Of a DNA stretch of 64,000 bases, positions 50,969 to 60,637 are shown piece by piece. The stretch covers positions 62,001 through 126,000 of the forward strand of contig JAFEAE010000014.1 in the NCBI GenBank assembly GCA_018266575.1. The letters run 5' to 3'. Each line of letters begins with the position of its first letter. The first letter of the stretch is position 1. The notes below the pieces were generated by a model that worked only from the letters and a program-made list of their open reading frames with translations, was not told the origin of the DNA and did not search any database. The DNA is from Bacteroidota bacterium (GTDB lineage: Bacteria; Bacteroidota; Bacteroidia; Chitinophagales; Chitinophagaceae). The position numbers and the translations under genes were made by a program.

Positions 50969-53479
50969 CTAATTTTTGAAATCAATTGGGATTAATACTT
51001 TAAAGCTGATATTTCTTCCCATATTAAACACTCCCACCCTTCCTGTTGTATAGTTTACCGGATCATATTTGAACCTGCTCATATAATCCATATAACCCGT
51101 GTTAAAAAGATTGGTGCATGTAATATATATGCTGCAATAGCGGTGCCCCCTGGATATAATATCTCCACCAACACCGGCATTAAACAAAACATAACCTTTT
51201 GTAGCTGATGTGCTGGCGGCATATTCGTAAGGCGTGAGCGCTGTACTCAACCCATTATAAATAGCATATTGACGATAAATATTTTTTTGCTCAAAACAAT
51301 TCAGCAAACCAAATTTCATATACACATTACTAACGGTATTGCCTATCCTTTTTACGGGGAATTTAAGATCAGCAGTAATTCTTGTTGGTGGAACAAATGG
51401 AAGATATTTCACGGAATCAGGAACACCTTTCAAGCTCCCGTAAACCATGCTTAATGTGGTATTTAATTCTACCCACGATAAATTTTCCGGATGAATATTC
51501 AATACCACTTCACCTCCATATAAACTCGCTTTGGTCTGTGTGTATTTATAAACAGGTGCAGCACCAAGCCCTGCGGCATTTAAAGAGTTATTGATAGAAT
51601 CGCCGCCGGACACACTTTGCAACCCTTGCGCATAAATAAACCTGTTAATATTATTGTTGAATAAATTTATTTCAAAACCGATGTCTTTTGAATTGATGCC
51701 AAACGTGAAATCTTCTTCAAGACTTGTTTCAGGTTTAATAGAAGGGTCACCTATTTCATAAACTACTGTTCCATCGTGTACGCCGTTTGCAGCACACTCT
51801 GCAACGTTTGGTGCACGCCATCCTCTTGCGATATTTAATTTGGCGTAAATATTTTTTGTAAAATCATACGTGCCACCAAAACTAAACGACATACCATTGA
51901 ATGTGGAACTGAATCCGACAAACTCATGAAATGCATTGGGCGCATTTGGATCAACCGGAGCTTGAGTAGTTGAATCAACCCAATGATCGAGCCCATGAAA
52001 GGTTCTTGTATCATAACGAATACCACCGCTCAAATTCAGGTCTCCGATTTTTTTGCTCGCAATTGCAAAAGCGCCGGCCTGGAAAAAATTATAATTCGGT
52101 ATCAGCAGCAAAGTGCCTAAACTTTGAGATGACTGATATACGCCATTAACGCCGCCGGATATATTAAATCCATTGATCTGCGGGGCAATATATCTGACAT
52201 CATACGTTGTACCATTGGAAGAATAATAAATGTTCGGAGTGTTTGGAATAGTTGGATCATTAGATTCCTGCCGCTGATTTTTTTGATAAGAAAAAATTGC
52301 TTTAATGCGGCCATTGCCAACCGCGAAACTATTATCCCAAACTAATTTTGTATGACGGATCCGTTGATTGATAACAAAAGGTGTATATGAAGTTTGCTCC
52401 TGGTGTGTAGGAATTTCATATGTCGGTTCACCCCCATTCAGATCGGGATAAGATACTTGCCGCATCATGATACCTGTTGCAGAATCTCGTGTTCCGTCTA
52501 CAATTCCAGTAGCCATATCAAAATAGCCGGCATGCAATTGTGTATACCCCCATTTGCGATGAATGCCTAATGTGCCATCAATATTAAAATTGCTGAATTG
52601 TGAATTGAGTGCATAACCATCAAATGGATTCTGATATGCATGCGCAACAGTGTTATCCATGCGTACGCTCCATGCAATTCCGTTTTTTGTTCCTGCAATA
52701 TGCCCCATTGTATTGATGAGCCCGTTATTTGTCTGGTAGTTAAAAAGTACATCGCCTTTGGTTTGCCCTTCCGGCAACGGTTGTTCAGGTATCAGGTTTA
52801 TTACGCCGGCAATAGCATCAGAACCGTAAGAAAGAGATGCAGGGCCTTTTAAAATTTCGTAGCTGCTTACTGCATCGGGATCTGCTTCAATCCCGAATTC
52901 ATCAAACCAAACCTGGTCAATTTGTTGCACGCCATCATTTACAGTTAATACGCGATTATAACCCAACCCTCGTATTACCGGTTTTGAAATGCTTTGCCCA
53001 TCGGTCATCGCAGAAACGCCAGGCACTTTTGAAATAGCATCGATAACATTCGTAGATGTATTTTCCTGCAGATATTGATTGGTCACTACAGTTATTGAAA
53101 TCGGGATTTTTTGTTTATCTGTAGCCGAAGAAACTCCGGTTACAATTACATCATTCAATGCTGTGGAAGAAAGCTTCAACAAATAATTTTTCTCAACAGT
53201 CCCGCGTATGAATATAGTTTCTAACTGTCTCGCATATCCTATAATAGTTACTTCAACTACATACGTTCCTGAGGGGATATTATTGATAACATAATTACCG
53301 TTTGCATCTGATGCGGCGCCTGTTTTGAGATCGGGTATATATATAGAGGCCCCACGCAACATAGCACCGTTTGCGGCGTCAGACACTTTGCCGATTAATT
53401 TGTTTTGTCCGTATAAAATAGAAGAAAAAAAAGACAGCATTAAACTCAAAAAAAAGAATTCCGGGATCCTCCTGTTCAT
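50969..53479 (-). CDS. TonB-dependent outer membrane receptor
   Basis: An 836-residue receptor starting MNRRIPEFFFLSLMLSFFSS (ATG 53479). After the signal peptide comes a carboxypeptidase-regulatory-like domain (KLIGKVSDAANGAMLRGASI), then a plug (ITVVTNQYLQENTSTNVIDA, GYNRVLTVNDGVQQIDQVWF) and a 22-strand barrel ending with aromatic-rich MDYMSRFKYDPVNYTTGRVG. Such receptors import metal chelates or other substrates with TonB energy. Partner SusD is absent. Substrate unknown. The longer upstream start is possible but adds no signal peptide benefit. Confidence 0.88.
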   Translation of the reverse strand: MNRRIPEFFFLSLMLSFFSSILYGQNKLIGKVSDAANGAMLRGASIYIPDLKTGAASDANGNYVINNIPSGTYVVEVTIIGYARQLETIFIRGTVEKNYLLKLSSTALNDVIVTGVSSATDKQKIPISITVVTNQYLQENTSTNVIDAISKVPGVSAMTDGQSISKPVIRGLGYNRVLTVNDGVQQIDQVWFDEFGIEADPDAVSSYEILKGPASLSYGSDAIAGVINLIPEQPLPEGQTKGDVLFNYQTNNGLINTMGHIAGTKNGIAWSVRMDNTVAHAYQNPFDGYALNSQFSNFNIDGTLGIHRKWGYTQLHAGYFDMATGIVDGTRDSATGIMMRQVSYPDLNGGEPTYEIPTHQEQTSYTPFVINQRIRHTKLVWDNSFAVGNGRIKAIFSYQKNQRQESNDPTIPNTPNIYYSSNGTTYDVRYIAPQINGFNISGGVNGVYQSSQSLGTLLLIPNYNFFQAGAFAIASKKIGDLNLSGGIRYDTRTFHGLDHWVDSTTQAPVDPNAPNAFHEFVGFSSTFNGMSFSFGGTYDFTKNIYAKLNIARGWRAPNVAECAANGVHDGTVVYEIGDPSIKPETSLEEDFTFGINSKDIGFEINLFNNNINRFIYAQGLQSVSGGDSINNSLNAAGLGAAPVYKYTQTKASLYGGEVVLNIHPENLSWVELNTTLSMVYGSLKGVPDSVKYLPFVPPTRITADLKFPVKRIGNTVSNVYMKFGLLNCFEQKNIYRQYAIYNGLSTALTPYEYAASTSATKGYVLFNAGVGGDIISRGHRYCSIYITCTNLFNTGYMDYMSRFKYDPVNYTTGRVGVFNMGRNISFKVLIPIDFKN

Positions 53480-53555
53480 AAATAAAATGATTTGAGAAAT
53501 AAGATTGTTATACCCCCTGGGTAAAAATTTTAATAAAAAACCGGTCAATAATGTA

Positions 53556-54080
53556 TCAGGAAAATTCCGGAGGAGGCGTAAGTACGTCTATGCAAGCAGA
53601 AATGAAGTGAGGTTTATTCTTAACAGTTATAGGCTTTGAGAAATAAATACATAAAAAATAATTTACATCCTGTCCGGTTATGTAATTATTATCTGTTGTA
53701 AAAATCCCGTTTTTTATCATGGGAGCTTTATATCCGCAACCGGAAAAAAGATTGCCATCGTTGTGAAAATAAAAACTGTTATCCGCAAGAATATTCTGTT
53801 CATCTTCATCACGCAACAAAAAAACGTATCCGGTATCATTTATTTCTTTGCGTTCAGCAACATCATATAATTGATTGTTGTACCAAACTTCATCTCCTTC
53901 ATTTTTTTGCAGTGCAGCAACATTTACTTTAAGTAAAAAAGGAATCTGATGATCATCAATATTCCTGATTTCAATAGCAGCTTCAATTTTTGCTTTTATA
54001 ATGGCAAATGAAAAATAGCTGTAATAGAAAAAACTATTGCAGAAGACTGCTAACAATATAATGGAACAGAACTTTCTCAA
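53556..54080 (-). CDS. Exported protein upstream of TonB receptor
   Basis: A 174-residue protein with a hydrophobic N-terminus (CSIILLAVFCNSFFYYSYFS, possible signal peptide or anchor). The mature part has no strong motif. It shows SGCGYKAPMI near 115 and ends CIDVLTPPPEFS. It is upstream of the TonB receptor gene in the same direction, so the two likely form an operon. It may be a substrate-handling partner, but no family is recognised. Confidence 0.6.
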   Translation of the reverse strand: MRKFCSIILLAVFCNSFFYYSYFSFAIIKAKIEAAIEIRNIDDHQIPFLLKVNVAALQKNEGDEVWYNNQLYDVAERKEINDTGYVFLLRDEDEQNILADNSFYFHNDGNLFSGCGYKAPMIKNGIFTTDNNYITGQDVNYFLCIYFSKPITVKNKPHFISACIDVLTPPPEFS

Positions 54081-54516
54081 AGCAAAAAGATGACCGTTTA
54101 ATTATTTCAGGCTGAAAAGATACTAACTTTATCGGGTCTGCTATTGATTTCACAGGAAAAGAAAGCACCAACTTTTTATTCCAACATACAAAATCGTACT
54201 ATCATGCGCCCACTCTCCTGCTACTCCGGGTTTTGCTATTTTTCCCATTTATGCTCAAAATAAAAACTACCTGTAACATGCAGTTTGCCACAATCCCGGC
54301 AGAATCAATGACAATCAGCGGCAAATCATTTTTTTCTCCTTCGGTTCTGGCAAGCCCCGGTTATTAGCTGCTACACAATTTTCAGCGTCATTTAATTCAA
54401 AGCGGGAAAAACCATCTTCTTAAATCAAATCTTTTGGGTTGACAAAAAATAAATGAAAACTATCTGACACGATAAATATAAATTCAAGCAACAAAAATAT
54501 TTGTGATATAAAGTAA
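54081..54516. other. Intergenic region without recognisable gene
   Basis: No long frame or structured RNA stands out. It presumably holds the promoter of the 53556-54080 gene. I looked for riboswitch-like elements and saw none that could be named. Confidence 0.4.
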
Positions 54517-55134
54517 TTAATCCGATTGTCGTTTAAAGCTGCAGAACAAAAAATTTTGCCGCGTACCAAAGGGCGTTACGTGGTCTTCTGTTATGCAGTT
54601 AATTTTCTCAAAACCATTTTGGAATTCTGCAGTCAATTGTTGTTCGCTATATTGTTTTATAGTAAGGCCACTGCATTTTTCAGGGCCATTGTCAGAAAAA
54701 GTGCCGATTGTCAAATATCCTTTTACTGATCTTCTTGCAGTTTCCATGTATTTGGCAACCTGGCCCGGAGCAGTCAAAAAATGAAACGCGGCCCTGTCGT
54801 GCCATACATCAAACTCAGTAGCGGGCTCGAATTCTGTTATATCATTTACTATCCAATTCACTTTTTCGGCTTTCTTGCCTAATCGCTTTTTTGTTTTTTC
54901 CAATGCTTCTCCTGAAATATCCAGCACCGTAATATTTTCAAACCCCTCCCCTAATAAAAAATCAACCAGTTTACTATTACCTCCACCTACATCAATAATT
55001 TTTGCATTTTTAGATAAATCATAAGAGTGGATAAAATCCAATGAGGTTTTAGGAACAGCTTGTGTCCAGCTCATTTCCTCCGGAGTTTTCAAAGCATATA
55101 TTTTATCCCAATGTTCGCTGGAGTTTTTATTCAT
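54517..55134 (-). CDS. Class I SAM-dependent methyltransferase
   Basis: A 205-residue methyltransferase with a SAM-binding motif KIIDVGGGNSKLVDFLL (about 45-61), acidic pair in ITVLDIS, and a VWHDRAAFHFL block typical of this small-molecule family. It likely methylates a thiol or other small substrate. No direct clue to substrate. It stands alone between two minus-strand genes with the shared 23-base element about 60 bases upstream. Confidence 0.83.
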   Translation of the reverse strand: MNKNSSEHWDKIYALKTPEEMSWTQAVPKTSLDFIHSYDLSKNAKIIDVGGGNSKLVDFLLGEGFENITVLDISGEALEKTKKRLGKKAEKVNWIVNDITEFEPATEFDVWHDRAAFHFLTAPGQVAKYMETARRSVKGYLTIGTFSDNGPEKCSGLTIKQYSEQQLTAEFQNGFEKINCITEDHVTPFGTRQNFLFCSFKRQSD

Positions 55135-55190
55135 GGCGTAAGCTTTTTTTAGCGATCATCCTGAAAATGAAGGTTAATTTCAGTAATTTT

Positions 55191-55213
55191 TTTCGGTTAT
55201 ACATTGACGTTAT
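55191..55213 (-). repeat. 23-base intergenic element, copy 2
   Basis: A near-identical copy (22 of 23 bases) of the element at 43912-43934, in the same orientation, about 58 bases upstream of the methyltransferase gene. Chance is unlikely but possible, and no function is assigned. Confidence 0.4.
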
Positions 55214-55296
55214 CATCTTCCGGGCAATCAACAATTTCATAACGGCGATATTCAAAACAAGGAACTTTACTTTTCACATAATAATATTTCATCCGC

Positions 55297-56745
55297 TCAT
55301 TGAACCCAGATAACGGAATTCTCTCTCCCGTTTTCATCAGTTTCCCAATCCTGGTTGGCAGGATCACGCCTCCATTCCCCGTCAATCGAAAACCTGTAGA
55401 GGTGTTTGCCCTTTGCCAGGTGAACTGAACAGGTCCACTCATTTCCGGAACGCGTCATAGGCAGCCCTTCAGCGCTCCAGTCATTAAAATCGCCACTGAT
55501 GCGTACGGCTTTTGCATCTGCATGCCCTTTGAGATGAAACGTAAAATTGGCGCCAATAACAAGATACGAATTGATATTGCCGCGGCCATCGTTCACCTTT
55601 TGAGGGTTGGCTGGGTCCGTAATCCACCTGTCATCAACAATAAATTTATATTGATAGTTTCCAGGCCCAAGGGCGTAAGAGGCCTCCCATCCATCAGGTG
55701 TTTTTTTCATAGCAATTTCATCCGGTGCCCATTCATTAAAATCTCCGGCCAGCATTACCTTTTTTGCATCAACAAATCCCTTCAATGAAAATGTATATTC
55801 ATCACCAAATGAAAATTCAAGCGGCCTGCCTTTTGCATCACTGCCAGGTACCGCCACCCCGTCAACATAATAGCTGTATTTATAGGTTCCCGGTTCAATA
55901 TACAGGCTTATCTGCCAGCCACCCTTTACCTTTTCGAGGTGCAACTTATTTTTCGTCCAGTTATTAAAGCTACCTGCCAAAAAAACATTGGTTGCATTTT
56001 CATACCCTTTCAGTGTAAATATTCTATTGGGTACATAAAATAAAGAGTTCTCATTTCCCCTTCCGTCATTTTCACTGATTTCATTGTCCGGGTCGGTCAT
56101 CCAATCATTTTCATCGACAATAAATTTGTAGTACCATGGGCCAGGTTTTAGCTTTACTGCCACTGACCAACCGCTGTCATTTTTCGTCATAGGAAATGCA
56201 CCATGTTGCCAGTTCGTAAAATTTCCGGCAAGCCTGACTGTTTTGGCATCCTTAAAACCGTTCAGTACAAAATACACGGTATCACCAGATATGTTAAACC
56301 CTTTTTTATTTCCGAAATCATTGTATCCATAAATCAATTTGTTGCCTCCTACAATATGCCAGTCATCCGGTGTAGGTATAGGCGTAAAAATAATTCTGCT
56401 GCCGCGATTGCCATGTATGTCTCCATAACTGGGCAGCGGTTTTTGAATGATATATACATCTGGCTGCGACATGTTTATTGTCCAGCCCATTGCCTGGAGA
56501 GAGTCGTCCTTACCACTTTGTATAAGTTGGTGCAACCCTATGCCTGCAATATTATACTTGTTGGTAAACTCATCAATATCTTTCACAGAAAGATCCCGCG
56601 ACAAGGTTATATACATAATATTCCCTTTTACTCTGAACTGCCTTGCACCATGCGCCTGCGCCGTTGCACTTAAAGAAGCCACAACAAAAGTACAAGTCAT
56701 TAAAAAATGCCTCAAGGAACATAATATGGTCTGTTGCTGTATCAT
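55297..56745 (-). CDS. Exported protein with four glycogen-binding-like (CBM48/AMPK) modules
   Basis: A 482-residue protein with a signal peptide (FVVASLSATAQA near residues 20-31), an N-terminal domain of about 120 residues (to about 125), then four tandem modules (157-236, 242-316, 317-397, 401-481). Each module has the pattern VRLAGNFTNWQ, GWSVAVKLKPG and YYKFIVDENDWMTDP. The core residues (Trp in NxW, GWE, YxYKFIVD) match the AMPK-type glycogen-binding fold. It probably binds alpha-glucans or proteins outside the cell. Its start overlaps the stop of the protease gene by four bases. Confidence 0.85.
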   Translation of the reverse strand: MIQQQTILCSLRHFLMTCTFVVASLSATAQAHGARQFRVKGNIMYITLSRDLSVKDIDEFTNKYNIAGIGLHQLIQSGKDDSLQAMGWTINMSQPDVYIIQKPLPSYGDIHGNRGSRIIFTPIPTPDDWHIVGGNKLIYGYNDFGNKKGFNISGDTVYFVLNGFKDAKTVRLAGNFTNWQHGAFPMTKNDSGWSVAVKLKPGPWYYKFIVDENDWMTDPDNEISENDGRGNENSLFYVPNRIFTLKGYENATNVFLAGSFNNWTKNKLHLEKVKGGWQISLYIEPGTYKYSYYVDGVAVPGSDAKGRPLEFSFGDEYTFSLKGFVDAKKVMLAGDFNEWAPDEIAMKKTPDGWEASYALGPGNYQYKFIVDDRWITDPANPQKVNDGRGNINSYLVIGANFTFHLKGHADAKAVRISGDFNDWSAEGLPMTRSGNEWTCSVHLAKGKHLYRFSIDGEWRRDPANQDWETDENGRENSVIWVQ

Positions 56746-57719
56746 TGTATCACGTACACTATTCGCTTTACAAAATTAAAACATAGTTTATAGTGCGACA
56801 GGAAATCATATCCAAGCACACCATCGATGCACCGGCCGTCGCCAAAACAAGTATACTCCAGGTTTGTAACAATAACAGGTAGGGAATCTGTTTTGATACC
56901 TGCGAATGCAAAACCCTGTACAGTTCCCATCACTGCTTCAAGCTTCTGCGTGGCTGCTCCGTTCAGTAAGACCCTTCCGGTTATTTGCAAACTATCCAGT
57001 ATTTTTTCAGGCAAACGGCTGTCTAAAATATTACTTTCAGCGCCGTAATCTATTACAAACTTCAGTTCTTTTCCCAATAAATCCGATTTAACAAGAATGC
57101 GGTTTTCCTGCAACTCAAATGGGCAACTAATCAGCCTTGTGGCATGTGCCAGCATTTCATGCTGATAGGTATTTTTTTCTTTTTTGCTGATATAATGAAG
57201 ATGAATTTCATTTTTTTCATAATCAATAATCATCTCGCATTGTGTAAACAAAGACACTCCCAGAAGGCCTAATATTTTTATGCCGCGTTTTGATTCAAGA
57301 TGGCCAAGGTTTACAAGGTCTGCTTCCGTGTGATAATAATTAAATGCCCCCAGTTTAAATTTATCAACAGTTGTGTGGCCATAAAAATCCGCACTGCCAG
57401 CAATACCTTTCCGTTCGTCTTCATTTATTTCACTGACCGGGTATGACCTGAAATAGGTTACGTTCAAAACCAGGCCCGGGGCACCGGTATCAAATACAAA
57501 GTTCCCTTCCGTGGTATCTACTTTACCTTTTACCAGGATAAGTTTGCCGGCCTTCGTAAATGGCAGAACAAAGGAAGCTGTATCTGCAGTAATCACAGGG
57601 TCATTCGTCACTGCTATTTTTATGCCCCCCGGATCAATAAAGTTACTGTGCCCTTCTGACCGGGAAACATTGGCTGCGCCAAAAATCAACATTAGCAGTA
57701 TGAAAAAAAACCGTACCAA
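56742..57719 (-). CDS. Bilobal retropepsin-like aspartic protease
   Basis: A 325-residue protein with N-terminal signal sequence, two retropepsin lobes and catalytic elements FDTGAPG (D77) and IDYGAES (D224). The second triad reads DYG rather than DTG or DSG. The layout is common in Bacteroidota aspartyl-protease-family proteins with single-chain pseudo-dimers. It may process exported proteins. It is cotranslated with the glycogen-binding-module protein (four-base overlap), which may be its partner or substrate. Confidence 0.85.
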   Translation of the reverse strand: MVRFFFILLMLIFGAANVSRSEGHSNFIDPGGIKIAVTNDPVITADTASFVLPFTKAGKLILVKGKVDTTEGNFVFDTGAPGLVLNVTYFRSYPVSEINEDERKGIAGSADFYGHTTVDKFKLGAFNYYHTEADLVNLGHLESKRGIKILGLLGVSLFTQCEMIIDYEKNEIHLHYISKKEKNTYQHEMLAHATRLISCPFELQENRILVKSDLLGKELKFVIDYGAESNILDSRLPEKILDSLQITGRVLLNGAATQKLEAVMGTVQGFAFAGIKTDSLPVIVTNLEYTCFGDGRCIDGVLGYDFLSHYKLCFNFVKRIVYVIQ

Positions 57720-58580
57720 TATGGTTCTGTTTTTTTAGTTTTTAAAGTATAAAGCCAATTGCAGAATCTCCTGAAAACCCCATTACGGATTTGGGAAAAC
57801 AAAAAAAGTTCATGTAACTAATCAACAAAAAATTTCTACAGAAAATTTGATATACAATAAGCCCCCGAAAGAAATGCCAGTTTTGAATTGGTTATTCCTC
57901 AACAACCTCGAATTTTCATTGAAAAAAAATTGTGCGGATTTGATACAAATGCTGTCCACTAATGAACCAGTTACAATACTTCAAAGACATGCGATTGCCT
58001 GTTTTGTTGCATGTTGCAGTATAACAGGCATCAATTCTGTAAAAACAAAATAGAATGTGCACCGGCTAATTGATTGTTGCCAGGCCGGCAATTCTTTTCA
58101 AATCTTCATCCAAATAGTTCGAAAACGTACTACAGGGCCATCGGGTTTAATTTCACACCGCAACTAATCTTACGTTCGTAGCGTTTTTGTTTTCCGGTAA
58201 ACACTATGAAGAAAAAATTTTGTACAATAAAAGTGTTAGGTTTTATATCTGTCTGTCCGTTGCAGAAGGCCGATTAATAATTTAACTCGCCTTAAAAAAA
58301 TTTACTCGCCTGTAAATACATTCTTGATTTTATGTTTCATAGCTCAACTCATTTGTATTAAAAAGAAATGAAACCATGCACCGCACACCCACAAAATGCA
58401 CCTGTATTCTAAAGTAATTCCTGATTACCCTTGTAATGATTACACGGTACGATAATTCGATGTTCAAAAAATAGTTTTCCAAAACTGGATCGCTGTTGAA
58501 GAAAAGAAAGAATATAAACGGTATTTGAAAAAGGCCAATAAAATAATTTCTTAGAAAAGATTTTTTTTAATTAGAAAAAG
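57720..58580. other. Long intergenic region
   Basis: About 860 bases between the protease gene (leftward) and the ABC operon (rightward). A 68-codon frame at 57847-58053 has no supporting feature and is not accepted. The region is AT-rich with no named element. It must hold the two divergent promoters. Confidence 0.4.
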
Positions 58581-58583
58581 TTA

Positions 58584-58614
58584 TACGTTTGTGTGTATTA
58601 ATATACTAATACAC
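58584..58614 (+). promoter_or_regulatory. Promoter and YtrA-type operator of ABC operon
   Basis: A perfect Bacteroidota -7 box TACGTTTG (58584-58591) is followed by an inverted repeat with 8-base arms GTGTATTA and TAATACAC (58593-58614, 6-base centre), a typical YtrA-family GntR operator. The operator ends two bases before the ATG at 58617, so it covers the transcription start and leader. Repression by the GntR protein encoded at 60236 is expected. Confidence 0.75.
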
Positions 58615-58616
58615 GT

Positions 58617-59450
58617 ATGATTGAAATAGAAAATATTGATTTTTCCTACAGAAAAGGCCGCAATTTATTTAAGAGCCTCAGCCTCGTTATGCAACCTGGA
58701 CATATATACGGGCTACTTGGGAAAAACGGCGCAGGCAAATCCACGTTATTAAAAAATATTGCCGGACTTGTTTTCCCTCAAAAGGGGAAATGTTATATCA
58801 ACGGCAAAGACAGTTCCAAAAGATTTCTTTCTGTGCTACAACAACTCTATTTCATACCTGAGGAAATATTTGCTCCTGCGCTCACCAGCGAACAGTTTGT
58901 CAGCAGCACATCCTATTTCTACCCGGAGTTTAACGCCGATGATTTTTATAAATACATTAAAATATTGGATGTGGACCCATCAGCTATAATGAGTAGCATG
59001 TCTTTCGGACAACAAAAAAAAGCAATCATCGCTTTCGGCCTTGCTACACACTGTAAAATCCTTATCCTTGATGAGCCAACGAACGGGCTTGATATTCCAT
59101 CGAAGATCCAGTTCAGGAAACTTATCGCTTCCGTTTTACAGGAAGATCAATGTATCATTATTTCTACTCACCAGGTCCGCGACCTGGATAGCCTGATAGA
59201 TTATTTATTGATACTCGACGATCAAAAAATAGTTGTACAAAATTCAATCGATGAGCTTACGGAAAAATTAGAGTTCGGTGTTTTCGAAGATACCTCTGCT
59301 ATGGAGGTGCTGTATGAAGAAAAAACAGTTGCGGGCAGCCATGCCATACTTAAAAACACAAAAAATAAATTCAGCAAAATAGACCTGGAGCTTTTTTTTA
59401 ACGGAGTAGTTGAAGGCAACCGTGAATTGATCAACGCATTAAAATCCTGA
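58617..59450 (+). CDS. ABC transporter ATPase
   Basis: A 277-residue ATPase with Walker A GKNGAGKST (35-43), a divergent signature SMSFGQQKK (127-135, normally LSGGQ), Walker B LILDEP (149-154), and a switch His in ISTHQVRDL. The divergent signature keeps Gly-Gln, so activity is plausible. The C-terminal 60 residues are unassigned. It is first in a GntR-controlled operon with a permease next. Confidence 0.9.
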   Translation: MIEIENIDFSYRKGRNLFKSLSLVMQPGHIYGLLGKNGAGKSTLLKNIAGLVFPQKGKCYINGKDSSKRFLSVLQQLYFIPEEIFAPALTSEQFVSSTSYFYPEFNADDFYKYIKILDVDPSAIMSSMSFGQQKKAIIAFGLATHCKILILDEPTNGLDIPSKIQFRKLIASVLQEDQCIIISTHQVRDLDSLIDYLLILDDQKIVVQNSIDELTEKLEFGVFEDTSAMEVLYEEKTVAGSHAILKNTKNKFSKIDLELFFNGVVEGNRELINALKS

Positions 59451-59455
59451 AAGCA

Positions 59456-60226
59456 ATGAATGAACTATTTAATGGCAGGCGGTTTATGAAGCTTTTTATT
59501 AAACACACTGCAGATCATTATAAGAATTACATAATGTCGCTGTTGGTGCTTGCGGGAGTAATGATCGTCGGAGGTTCATTCTTCGCATATATGTTCCCGT
59601 GGTCAATAGATTTAGGTTTCCAGCAAGCCATGTTTGGTGCACTGTTATTGTTAGCTGGAACAATTTTTACAAGCACCATTTTCAGTGACCTGGGTGAAAA
59701 AAGAAAATCAATACCGATGCTTACTTTGCCGGCAACCCCGCTGGAAAAATTTTTGGTAGGTTGGGTATATTCTTACCTGTTGTTCATCATTTTATTTACT
59801 GCCATTTTTTATATCGTACTATCTGTATTGTTGAATGTACAGTCATGGCATCATTACAATATGGAAATTCTACCGCTGTTCCAGGAAAAAAATTTCATTG
59901 TATTATTAATTTTTTCATTGTTACATGCGTTCACCATTTATGGTGCTATTCTTTTTGAAAAATGGCATTTCATTAAAACAGGTTTTATTTTTTTTATTTT
60001 TTTCATAGTAATTGTTTTTCTAAACTCCATTCTTTTAAAGGGTTTGCTTGGGGCTGAAATTTTTCCTGCAATACCTTTTACACGTGTTGGTGTTGGCGTG
60101 AGGGGCGCTAGTTACCAGGTTATCGTTGATGCCAATAAATCAGCCTGGGTCATAATCATTATTGTAATGATAACTTTTTTATTCTGGGCTGCAGCTTATT
60201 TCAGGTTAAAAGAAAAACAGGTGTAA
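59456..60226 (+). CDS. ABC transporter permease subunit
   Basis: A 256-residue integral membrane protein with six helices (IMSLLVLAGVMIVGGSFFAY, MFGALLLLAGTIFTSTI, YSYLLFIILFTAIFYIVLS, FIVLLIFSLLHAFTIYG, GFIFFIFFIVIVFLNSI, WVIIIIVMITFLFWAAAYF). It begins five bases after the ATPase gene and is its partner. It is similar in layout to YtrC/D-like permeases. Confidence 0.8.
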   Translation: MNELFNGRRFMKLFIKHTADHYKNYIMSLLVLAGVMIVGGSFFAYMFPWSIDLGFQQAMFGALLLLAGTIFTSTIFSDLGEKRKSIPMLTLPATPLEKFLVGWVYSYLLFIILFTAIFYIVLSVLLNVQSWHHYNMEILPLFQEKNFIVLLIFSLLHAFTIYGAILFEKWHFIKTGFIFFIFFIVIVFLNSILLKGLLGAEIFPAIPFTRVGVGVRGASYQVIVDANKSAWVIIIIVMITFLFWAAAYFRLKEKQV

Positions 60227-60235
60227 ATACCAATT

Positions 60236-60637
60236 ATGGAATTCAAAGACAACGAAGCCATATATGTACAGATCGCATCGTTTGTGTGCGACAATATCCT
60301 GAGAGGGCGATGGCCTGAAGGAGAACGGATATTGTCCGTTCGCGACCTGGCAGTAGAATTACAGGTGAACCCGAATACGGTAATGCGTGCCTATGATTTT
60401 TTGCAAAGCCTTGATGTATTGTATAACAAACGTGGCCACGGATTATTTATAGCAGAAAACGGAATTGAAAAAGTAAAGAAATATTACAAAAACAATTTTT
60501 TCGAGAACCATCTCCCTGAAGTTTTCAAAAACATGTATTTGCTCGAAATCTCTCCCGAAGAGATCGCAAAAAAATACAGTGAATTTGTAAAAGGAGAAAA
60601 CCTGAAAAAGAAGGGCAATAAAAATGAGAACAAGTAA
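60236..60637 (+). CDS. GntR-family (YtrA-type) transcriptional regulator
   Basis: A 133-residue regulator with a winged-helix N-terminal domain (NDEAIYVQIASFVCDN-like start, EGERILSVRDLAVELQVNPN, TVMRAYDFLQ) and a short C-terminal dimerisation part. Short GntR proteins of this kind (YtrA) act on small operons with ABC transporters and bind GTGTA...TACAC-type operators, as seen at 58593-58614. It lies 9 bases downstream of the permease gene and overlaps the next gene by 14. It should repress this operon. Confidence 0.9.
   Translation: MEFKDNEAIYVQIASFVCDNILRGRWPEGERILSVRDLAVELQVNPNTVMRAYDFLQSLDVLYNKRGHGLFIAENGIEKVKKYYKNNFFENHLPEVFKNMYLLEISPEEIAKKYSEFVKGENLKKKGNKNENK

Noticed and set aside
54081..54516. 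Possible riboswitch upstream of the TonB receptor operon
   Set aside because: No conserved core of cobalamin or other riboswitch could be recognised by eye.
57847..58053. 68-codon plus-strand frame in the long intergenic region
   Set aside because: No homologous pattern, no promoter or start context, and composition like the surrounding noncoding DNA.
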